Source: Zygaena filipendulae
Lineage: Eukaryota; Arthropoda; Insecta; Lepidoptera; Zygaenidae
Direction: 5' to 3'
Assembly: GCA_907165275.2 (NCBI GenBank)
Contig: OU015665.1
Location: forward strand, 9,734,001-9,798,000
DNA: 64,000 nucleotides
Shown here: piece after piece, positions 55,440-64,000 of the stretch
How positions within the stretch are numbered: the stretch's first letter is position 1
Layout of the letters: each line of letters begins with the position of its first letter
The notes under the pieces: generated by a model
The model's database searches: none
Seen by the model: the letters and a program-made list of their open reading frames with translations, nothing else
Told to the model about the DNA's origin: nothing
Made by a program: the position numbers and the translations under genes

Positions 55440-56860
55440 TGACGACGGCGGGCTGCGACTCGCGCCGCCATTCTGGATATTTTGACGGGAAGGTCGGTCA
55501 CGTGACGCGGCGGCGGCGGGCGGCGCGGGGGGTGCGGCGGGCGCGGCGCGGGGCCGGCTAGACTCTCCAGTAGCCGAGCCATCCGTCTGCTGCTTTGACT
55601 GCGGCCGGTCGCGGGAATCCACGCCCCGTCTCGCTGCCTCGCGATTTATTACGCTTCGATTCGCGGTCGGATTTCTGCGATAACAGGGCGTATGTCGGGC
55701 GAGAAAATCGAAAAAATAAGTGCGTAGTGTTCAATTCGTTGCATAAAGTCGTTCAATTCGGTAACATAATGTCCCAGTGAGCCGTCGTTGGTGTATTTTT
55801 GCACGTCCGCGTGCGGCCGTGCGCGGCGGGGCGGAGACGCCGGCGATGAGTGTGTTTCGCTCGGCTCACGGGCCGGGGCGTCGCGGCGTGTCCGCGCGGC
55901 GCGCCGCAGACATGTTTCGGTCGCGGCCGGAGCGCGGCGTCGCCGGCGCTCGGTAGGGCTCGCGGCTCGCAGTCGCGCGGGCTATGCGCGTGTCGGGTCG
56001 CAGCGACGCGGACGCCGCCGCCGGCGAGCGAAGATGGACGCAGTGACCCCGCACATCACCTCCGTGCTGAAGACGTACCAGGAGAGCGCGCCGCGCAGCC
56101 TGCAGGGACCGGGGCGCGGGCGGGAGCGCGCGCGCCCGCCGGACGGGGCTCCGCCGCCGCCGCCGCCTCCGCCCCGCGCCGCGCCCGCGCCCATCCTCCT
56201 TGCAGCGGACGCGGGACTCGGCGAGCGCGGCGAGACGCTGCTGGAAGGCGAGCCGATCTGCTGCTTCGTAGTGGGCGGCGAGCGGCGGCTGTGCCTGCCA
56301 CAGATCCTCACGTCAGTGCTGACCGACTTTAGCCTGGAGCAGATCAACCGCGTGTGCGACGAGTTGCAGATATACTGCTCTAGGTGCACGCCGCAGCAAC
56401 TGCACGAGCTGAAGGCGTCGGGCGTGCTGCCGCGCTCGGCCCCCTCGTGCGGGCTCATCACGCACACGGACGCCGAGCGGCTGTGCGCGGAGTTGCTGCA
56501 CGCGCCGGCCGCGTCCCGCCCCCACAAGCTGCCCGGCTTCCGCGTCTACCACGAGTGCTTCGGGGGCGCGCGCGGCGTGTGCTCCCCGGACCTGCAGCTG
56601 GTGCAGTGCCTCGAGTGCCGGCTGCTGTACACGCCCCGCCGGTTCGTGAGCCACACGCACGCCGCGGAGCACCGCACCTGCCACTGGGGCTTCGACTCGG
56701 CGCGTTGGCGGCGGTACCTGCTGGTCGCGGATGAGGAGGCGGCGCGGGACGAGTGCGGCGCGCGGCTGGACGAGCTGGCGGCCAGGGAGGCGCAGCCCGC
56801 GCCGCCCGCGCAGCCCCTGCTCACGGAGCACCACAGCCTCAAGAGAAAACAGGTAAGCAA
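55440..56860 (+). promoter_or_regulatory. CpG-rich promoter region of the Ski-like gene
   Basis: This stretch is extremely rich in C, G and CpG compared with the AT-rich surroundings, and covers the probable 5' untranslated region and first coding exon of the Ski-like gene. The likely transcription start lies somewhere in 55.4-55.9 kb; no TATA box stands out. Confidence 0.6.
56034..56852 (+). CDS. Snoo: Ski/Sno family transcriptional co-regulator, first coding exon
   Basis: The exon encodes 273 residues from [18 protein letters not shown] to a GTAAGC donor; the rest lies beyond the window. After a proline-rich linker (residues 35-52), the Ski/Sno/Dac homology domain runs from about 68 to 157 ([56 protein letters not shown]). 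The SAND-like Smad4-binding domain follows at about 168-232 ([30 protein letters not shown]), including the Cys/His zinc ligands. These proteins bind Smads in the nucleus and repress or tune TGF-beta/Activin targets. The frame stays open upstream to about 55788, but I chose this ATG because the upstream part is only arginine-rich CpG translation. Confidence 0.93.
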
Positions 56861-58802
56861 CGTTGCTTTCAGTGTACCTACTTGGTCACTTGCCTAGATA
56901 TTGCAAAACAAAGCAAAACTATGAAACACTAGGTAGGTAGGCATGGAGGAGTATTACGTAGAGGCATTACGTAAATAGATACTTGACGAGCAGGAGCTGA
57001 CTGTAGAATAGTGTACTTATTCCATAAAAAAATTACGAAATACATATTTAATATTTGAAATTTTATTAGAACAAATTGCGAATAGTAGTCCCTATCAGTA
57101 GTTTCCGTGAAAATAATACCTACCTATACAAAAATAAATTGAACAAACTACTAGGTATAATAAATACAGAAAAGAAGACAGTTAATTTTTGTAAACATAG
57201 ATTTGATGGATGATTAGAAAAGTAAGCAACTGTCAGTTTACTGTTATATAAATTAGGAACGAAGGCGAATTGATAATTGAGTCTAAATAAATGTCGAATT
57301 AAATACTCATTTAAAATTGCAAATTGCAAACGATAAAAATGGTGAACCGGTTTCTATCTCAACATTCGCACTGAAAAAGTGATTAGTGAACACGAGAGTC
57401 GAGACCACCGACTGTCCCACTTTATCGTAAAACCGAGTCGATAATGCAAATGTATGTACCTATATTGTATTGGCTATAGCCATAGTTGCTGGAGCTCCTT
57501 TGTTCATTTCAATCAAGCCAAATATAATTAATTGTCTATTACGAATTACTGCCATTTTTTTTTAAGCTGAAAACACTGTTTGCGTATATTTCGTGCATAC
57601 AATACAAAACAATGTAATGGTTGAGAAGATCGATTCCATCGGTCGATTATGGTCTATTGTAGACTCATTGTATTCTATGAGTCTGCAGTTAAAAAAAAAA
57701 AAATAGGTATTCTCAATTTGGAACATAGAGTGCTAACTTTTGTGGGACAGTCTCTTATTTTTAACCGACTTGAAAAAAGGAGGAGGTTATGCGTTCGATT
57801 GTATGTGTGTTTTTTACTGGCTTATTTGCTTGCTGACAATAATTCTCGTCTTGCCTACCTACTGCCGACGCAACGACGACGCATTTGTTATGTAAATTAT
57901 GCTGTAGCTATGTTATTCAGCATTCTAGATGCGTCTACAACTTAACTTTATCTCTATGTACTAGTGGCGCCTACATACATGTGTTCAAGTGTGTCGGGTG
58001 CGTACTACATGTTATTATCTCGTCACTGTAGCAAAAACAACTTTATCGTTGCAAGATACGAATAAGTGTTATGACGCGAGGCGAGATATTAGTACTTTGT
58101 TGCAGGTAGGTAGGTACTTGAAATATTCGTTGCCCGTCGATATTTCGGCACAAGATAACGAATGGCTGAAATTTGCGTACCTATTTAGTTTTCTTTGTCT
58201 AAGTTGATGAAACCAATGCAATGGTAGAGCAATTTAATTAAAGAAATTTAATAAAATTCGTGATTTCTCTAAAAATATTGACGAAGGTCTTTGTTTTAGG
58301 AAAGAGAGATCTAGAAAAGAATATTATGAATTCTAATAAAATCACAATGCAGAACTATCAGATTCAGATTCTAAACGAAACAAAAATAATGACTGGAAAA
58401 ATAGTTAGAGCGACAATATTACAAAAAAAAAATGAGGACTAATGCCGACATCAAAAATTAAATAAAATTCAATTACCAGTTGCTATGCTATAATAATAAA
58501 GTTTATTTCGACACAAACAGTACAATGATCAAAAATAATTAATTAATTACATTAAACAACAATAACAATACTAATTATTTAGGATAGGTAGGTATAACAA
58601 CACGGATAAAAGTAATTTTAATTAGGTACTATTTTCTTACTGACCTCATTATGCTTCGATATTTTTATTAGTAATTTAACTATGACATTGATAATACGTA
58701 ATAAATAATTCTATTCTATTCAAATGTAAGGTATTAGGTAACGAATAAAACGAGTTAGATGTCATCAAAAAGTAGCATCTAAATTTAATACCTATCACCA
58801 AA

Positions 58803-59040
58803 TGGACGCAGATAAGCAATAACATGTTAACCCACAAAATTAAGTTATTGATTCAGAACGATTTATTGAGAGTTAGGGAACGTTTTTTAATTATGTGTTT
58901 ACCTTATTACATTGCTTAAATATGTAACTAAATATTGAACATAAAAAATGTTGATACAAAATGGCGCTCCTACTTTTAAAACACGATTTACTCAAAATTT
59001 CTCCAGTGTGGGTTAACACACTATTGCTTATCTATGTCCA
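58803..59040. mobile_element. GGACGCAGATAAGCAAT-type MITE, copy 4
   Basis: This is a full-length copy, very close in sequence to the copy at 35629. Termini are GGACGCAGATAAGCAATAAC and CTATTGCTTATCTATGTCC. Confidence 0.87.
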
Positions 59041-61059
59041 AATAAAAATATTTAGTCCAATAATAATGTTATAGACTGTTATGCTATATATGTATACTCA
59101 CCTACATCAATGAAATACAATAGCAATTCTATACAGTACAAAAGTATAATTTGAATTAAGTATAATATATAGTATATGGACTATGTAGAGTTATTCCAAT
59201 CTCAGCGTCACCTTTGGTAGATATGTATAAATGCTCTATATGTTTCGTATTAAATTTTCAAAACGTATAATTTTTGCTGTGATTTAATTATTTATAACTA
59301 CACTAATGGCAATAAACAGGCACATAATATATTTTGTTAGGCTGTCGGGGGTGATCTATGGAACTGAGTCCCTGAGATAACTTTTTATCTCGGAACCAGG
59401 AGTTCTCAGGGGAGTACCGAAATTGATGCGATTAATACCGTTTGAAAATTATACGATCACTATCTCTTATATATATCTTACTTTGTAAATTAAGACCTTA
59501 AAAAATATATTATTCTTAAAAATAGAAGAGCAGCGGATGAAACTACTTTTATGGCTAACTGTACTCCGCGGTTTTACCCGCGTTAATTTCAGCGTTCCCG
59601 CAGGAATTCCGGCACAAAAACTACCCTATGTCCCCTGTTATGTAGATATCCCTGCAAAATTTAATGCACTTTTTCCAACACTTATTTTATCTGCCAGCTC
59701 ACAATAATCTCCAAATCTACTGAACGGATGGTCATGCGGTTTTCAGAAGTAGATTAAGCTTAACCTGAAGCAACATTTTATAGGCTTTGTTTAATTTAAA
59801 TCGGATGTTGTTCTATAAAAACTTTTCACGCGGGTGAAAGCGGGGCACAGCTAGTGTAAAATAAGCTTCTTAATTAAAACATGTCTATCATTAAAGTGAT
59901 GACTCTTGTACTAATACCCTTTCAGACATCAAAAAAAGAATTTTTTAAATCGGTCCAGCCGTCTTCGGGTACCTAATCGCGTAACAAACATAAACAACAC
60001 ACAGTCCGAACTGGGAACCTTTTTTGAAGTCGGTTAAAAAGATGAAAGTACATTGAGGGCTCGTAAAATAATCAACTGGAGCTTCCAAGTGCCCGCAATA
60101 TATTACACGCATACGTCATAACAGTTATGGCGGCAGCATCAATCTTCCGTGACGCTGAGCGCAGCGCCAAAGAGCCAAAACGTATGTCATGTCTCGGTCG
60201 GACTTAAACATGTCCAAGTGACTCACAGTCCAAAGTCATACATCGCTTAAAAAGGGATTAGACTTAATTTGTAGTAAGTACTTAATGACCACACAGCTCA
60301 AAGTGCCTACCGGGAGTTCAGAAATTGTGATCGTTTGGCCAGGAATAACTCACCCTAGCTTATTGTCCTCAGCAAAGTCCTTAGTATTTTGTTTAACTTG
60401 CAGAGTTCGTATGTATACATACGTTAATTGACCATGTCAAAGTTTGCTAAGCATTTTTCCACCACATATTGGTGGAAATGAAATTTGGCATAGGTATTTA
60501 CGTACCTAAGTAATGAAAGTGTAGTGTCGTGGTATCATCGAGCTGATGATGATGGAATCATGATGTAAGGACAGAAATGATGGCAAAATAGTAGGACAGT
60601 CGAATTTTGGCTTTGCTTTGTTGTTGAGTTCTTGACAAGGGCCTAAAGGAGCCAGAAGATTGGAACTCTCTAATGGAAACTGCAAAGATGCAAAGTTCTG
60701 GGCTCGTTCGTTTTGTTCTCATGTGATCATGAGAATCGTTTTGTTCTCATGATCACTAGTACTTCCTTCCATTACACATGAATCATGATGAATCCTTTTT
60801 TTACAGGTACTTTCCATTTAGATATTTGCGATGAACTTTTTGTGCAAGTCGCCTTGAAACGGATCATAAATAATCGGGCACACGCCCTAAATAATTTCGA
60901 GTCGCTCTGAATTTACATAAAACCTTCACATCGCTTCACTTCACTCCAGATGCTTTCATTATCCACAAATTCAAAAAAAATTGACGGTTTTAGTAAAGTG
61001 AATTGGTATTTTGGGCATTTAACAAAAAATATATTATTAAGTAAAAAATATATTATTAA

Positions 61060-61206
61060 CTATGAAATTAACGCGGGTGAAATTTAATTAATTATTGCAT
61101 AGTACACGTTGTCAGGGGAACAGAGAAGGACATAGGGTACTTTTTATCCCGGAATTCCCGCGGGAACTCTGAAATTACCGCGGATAAAACCGCGGGGCAC
61201 AGCTAG
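61060..61206 (+). mobile_element. Helitron-like element, 3' part
   Basis: This ends GATAAAACCGCGGGGCACAGCTAG after CCGGAATTCCCGCGGGAAC. The interior TACACGTTGTCAGGGG is shared with other copies. The 5' end is missing or diverged. Confidence 0.6.
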
Positions 61207-62049
61207 TAGTGATATAAAAACTGCTGTAACATATCACTGACAACCAACAAGTGATTAGTAACATACACACACTTAATTTTTACCATGTTTCTAAACCGTC
61301 TGGCCGCTGGCTGGCTGTACGTGACATAATCGTTGGACTTCACCATTTTTTTTTCTAGGTCATTACTAAATATACTACAACCCACTAGAGCCTTATACGT
61401 TGAGCACAATGGTTCTCGCAGAACGAGCCGAGGTCGACGCACAGTAATAAGTATGCGAATTCAAAAATAAACTGTAGGTGGAGACACTTTGTATGCGCAA
61501 TGTGTGCTGGACAGGACTACACTGTACACTGTATATGTATTCGAGGCGAGGGACGTATTATAAATGAATATTTCATTCTTCAGTATATCTGGGAGCTGTA
61601 TGTTATACATGGTGTTCCGTAAAACGTCATCATATCAGTCGACTAAGGATTGTTGGGTTGCCAGCAAAGAAAGTTTTGGAGTGTGGTGAGCATTTGGTCA
61701 TAACATAACAAGGCTACATTGACTCTCTAGTTGTTATGTGTGTATAACTATATTATTTTCTCTATGGTCTACCCACACTGCGTTTGTCGGTAGGCACGTA
61801 ACGTACGTGGTCGCCGCTCAAGAAATCTGCCCGCAACGGTCATATTTTATGAGCAATTATTTGAGTTGTATACGGATATCTTCATAGCTGATCCGATCTC
61901 GCAGATAAACATTAAACATTGCATTGTTCGTAAAGATTTTGAGTCTTCTTATTAGCCCCGTAGAGTAGTGTTTATCAAGGCCTGTTATAAATGACGCTAA
62001 ATTAGTTAATTGAACCCTTACGAAGTCGGAACAAGGATCGTTAGTAAAA

Positions 62050-62255
62050 AAAATGCCTGACTGTCGTGGAACACTTGGTTGGAACGTAGTTTCTGAGCCT
62101 CGTAGTTTCCGACTTTAGTGAAAGCTCAAAAACCACTAACGGATAAGCGCGCAATTTATATGGTGCACCTAATAACGCCGTGACGGAAAATGGATCTTTG
62201 CTCCCATCCGTACCGAACGATGTACCGAACGATAAGGAACTACGTTCCAAAAATT
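62050..62255 (+). repeat. Second copy of the 55004 repeat
   Basis: CTGTCGTGGAACACTTGGTT, CGCCGTGACGGAAAATGG and CATCCGTACCGAACG follow the same order as in 55036-55200 but with insertions and stops, so the shared sequence is a decayed repeat. Confidence 0.55.
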
Positions 62256-62639
62256 TGTCAAATTCAAATAAATTTATTTAAAGTTTACCCTTATTATGTA
62301 TGTAGCTTTTAACCTCAATAAAATGACAATAATCAGGACAACACCCACAAAACGTCCAGGGAGTTATGGCTTCGCAAAAACACAATCCCAAATGCTTCAG
62401 ACGCCAAAATACAACCAAAATATATTAGAACCTAGCTGTCCCGCCGTTTCACCCGCGATAATTACGGAGTTCCCCTGGGAATTTGGGGATAAAAAGTACC
62501 CTATATCACTCAGGGACTACCGTAGCTTCCTATTAGTAAAAGAATTTTCAAAATCGGTTCAGTAGATCCAGAGATTACCCCCTACAACGTAACAAACTCG
62601 TAATTCACAAACTCACAAACTTTACCTCTTCATAATATA

Positions 62640-62829
62640 TCTTAATATTTATAAAACACGTGTTACATTGTTTGTCCGCGATGGACTCCGAAACTACTGA
62701 ATCGATCATGATGAAATTTGGTCACTTACTGTAATTTGGTCCAACTTAAAAGATAGGATAGTTTTTATCCTGAAATTCCCGCGGGAACTCCGAAATTACC
62801 GCGGGTGAAACTGCGGGGGACAGCTAGTA
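62640..62829 (+). mobile_element. Helitron-like element, single unit
   Basis: It starts TCTTAATATTTATAAAACAC and ends ACTGCGGGGGACAGCTAGT. It is the same subfamily as the tandem units at 7799-8432 and 63515-63931, including GTCCGCGATGGACTCC. Confidence 0.7.
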
Positions 62830-63514
62830 TTAGTATAGATGAATATTCTATGTCATAAGACACGTTGTAAATGTATTTTTTTGAAGTGTAACATAACATC
62901 TTTGAGCGTGAGGAAAAAGCATTTTACGTGGCGAGTTATCTTAACGCGACGCGTTATGGACTATGGTCATATCAAGGAGGATAATAATATAAAATAACCT
63001 ACTTGAGTCATAGTGAATAAGCGCCTTGAAAGCAGTCGCTTCGGTCATCGTCCGCTGATTACTCGTAACATCCTAAAGTATACAAAAAGACTTAAGGTAC
63101 TTTTAATCCCGGAATTCCAGCGGGAACTCTGAAATTACGTGGGTGTAAATTAAACTTTAATGCGTTTTATCTCAGTGTGTATTTAACATTAAAATATTAC
63201 GTGTCTATTATTTTTTAACTATCTAACTGCCGATGCCTGCCGACGACTACATAGAATTTTGATTTTTACGCCCCGAAACCCGTAATAACTTTTGTCATTT
63301 TGTGTGATCTTAATATTGTCGTCCGTAAAATAGCTGAATTGGTTCAACGCAATCGCAAGAGTGATGTAGATGCTTCCGGTTTGACACCTCCTTTTCGACT
63401 AACTCTATAACACATCTACGCCTTAATTCATTCTACAATGCTACCCAAAAATACATTGTAAGCACATATCAGCCTTTTAAAGCGATAATAATTTTTTTTT
63501 TATCGATACTAATA

Positions 63515-63744
63515 CTAGCTGTCCCCCGCGATTTCATCCGCGGTAATTTCGGAGTTCCCGCGGAGGTTGCGGGAAAAAAGTACTCTATGTCCTTCAGTTC
63601 CCGAGGGAATTCCGGGATAAAAACTATCCTATCTTTTAAGTTGGACCAAATTGTAAATAGTTACAAAATTTTATCAAAATCCGTTCAGTAGTTTCAGAGT
63701 CCATCGCGGACAAACAACGTGACACGTGATCAATATATATTAGA
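63515..63744 (-). mobile_element. Helitron-like element, reverse tandem unit A
   Basis: In reverse complement it starts TCTAATATATATTGATCACG and ends with the GC hairpin and CTAG. It contains an extra segment of about 40 bases next to the hairpin, as does unit 2 of the array at 7986. Confidence 0.72.
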
Positions 63745-63931
63745 CTAGCTGTGCCCCGCGGTTTCACCCGCGGTAATTTCGGAGTTCCCGTGGGAGTTCC
63801 GGGATAAAAACTATCCTATCTTTTAAGTTGGACCATATTATAAATGGTTACAAAATTTTATCAAAATCCGTTCAGTAGTTTCGTAGTCCATCGCGGACAA
63901 ACAACGTGACACGTGATTTATATATATTAGA
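63745..63931 (-). mobile_element. Helitron-like element, reverse tandem unit B
   Basis: 187 bases, the same length as the unit at 7799-7985. In reverse complement it begins TCTAATATATATAAATCACG and ends CGGGGCACAGCTAG, joined without a gap to unit A. Confidence 0.75.
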
Positions 63932-64000
63932 TATTATTATTAAGATTATAAAGAACAAAAGTTTGTGTCGTTGTAGGAGGTAATCTCTGGATCTACTGAA

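Larger units (their letters stand above)
56853..64000 (+). other. Probable intron 1 of the Ski-like gene; repeats only
   Basis: The exon at 56852 ends in a clear donor and no matching downstream Ski/Sno exon is seen before the window end, so this is probably a long first intron of at least 7.1 kb. It contains a MITE at 58803-59040, Helitron-like copies (about 59560-59860, 61060-61206, 62435-62640, 62640-62829, 63515-63931) and part of a TAGTCCGTC element (63140-63262). Confidence 0.6.

Noticed and set aside
55850..56834. Several long frames on both strands across the Ski-like exon
   Set aside because: These are shadows produced by the very high GC content; only one frame contains the Ski/Sno/Dac and SAND-like domains.
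1..64000. CRISPR arrays, phage or bacterial operons
   Set aside because: There are no regular spacer repeats; spliced genes, SINEs and Helitron-like elements show the DNA is eukaryotic nuclear.

Overview
This window looks like nuclear DNA from a moth or butterfly (Lepidoptera). The genes are split by AT-rich introns with GT-AG boundaries. More than half of the sequence is interspersed repeats of kinds common in moths: Helitron-like elements ending in a GC hairpin plus CTAG, tRNA-derived SINEs, and many short inverted-repeat elements. All gene models below were assembled by eye from splice signals, reading phase and family resemblance; no transcript or database evidence was available.

Layout. 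From 1 to 6.3 kb there is repeat-rich DNA with decayed transposon coding remnants and no host gene. From 6.3 to 33.8 kb, on the + strand, lies a tandem cluster of four mitochondrial carrier genes of the 2-oxoglutarate/malate carrier (SLC25A11) type. Carrier 1 (6332-9813) has only its last four exons in view. Carriers 2 (13716-17842), 3 (18861-22701) and 4 (27892-33789) are complete six-exon genes with matching intron phases. Carriers 1 and 4 resemble the classical oxoglutarate carrier closely, while 2 and 3 are divergent. A Slob/PXK-type pseudokinase gene (23217-26694) sits between carriers 3 and 4. From 33.8 to 43.7 kb the DNA is mostly repeats and holds one small unrecognised two-exon gene on the - strand (38936-40970) for a short membrane protein with an acidic tail. 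At 43.8-47.3 kb, also on the - strand, there is an intronless sepiapterin-reductase-like gene and, 38 bp upstream of its ATG, the 3' exons of a CCDC32-like gene. At 47.8-53.2 kb a very young, intact copia retrotransposon sits inside an older TA-flanked inverted-repeat element. At 54-57 kb a CpG-rich region carries the first coding exon of a Ski/Sno (Snoo) transcriptional co-regulator, whose remaining exons lie beyond the window. From 57 to 64 kb there are only repeats, probably the first intron of that gene.

Functionally the carriers would exchange 2-oxoglutarate and dicarboxylates across the mitochondrial inner membrane. Slob-like proteins modulate potassium channels in flies, sepiapterin reductase completes tetrahydrobiopterin/pteridine synthesis, and Ski/Sno proteins restrain Smad signalling. 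Apart from the carrier array there is no sign that these neighbours share a pathway. The observations most worth following up are divergence at likely substrate-contact positions in the carrier array, the small acidic-tail membrane protein, the extremely tight CCDC32/sepiapterin-reductase junction, head-to-tail Helitron-like arrays, and a mobile-element family that spreads CRE-like (TGACGTCA) sites.
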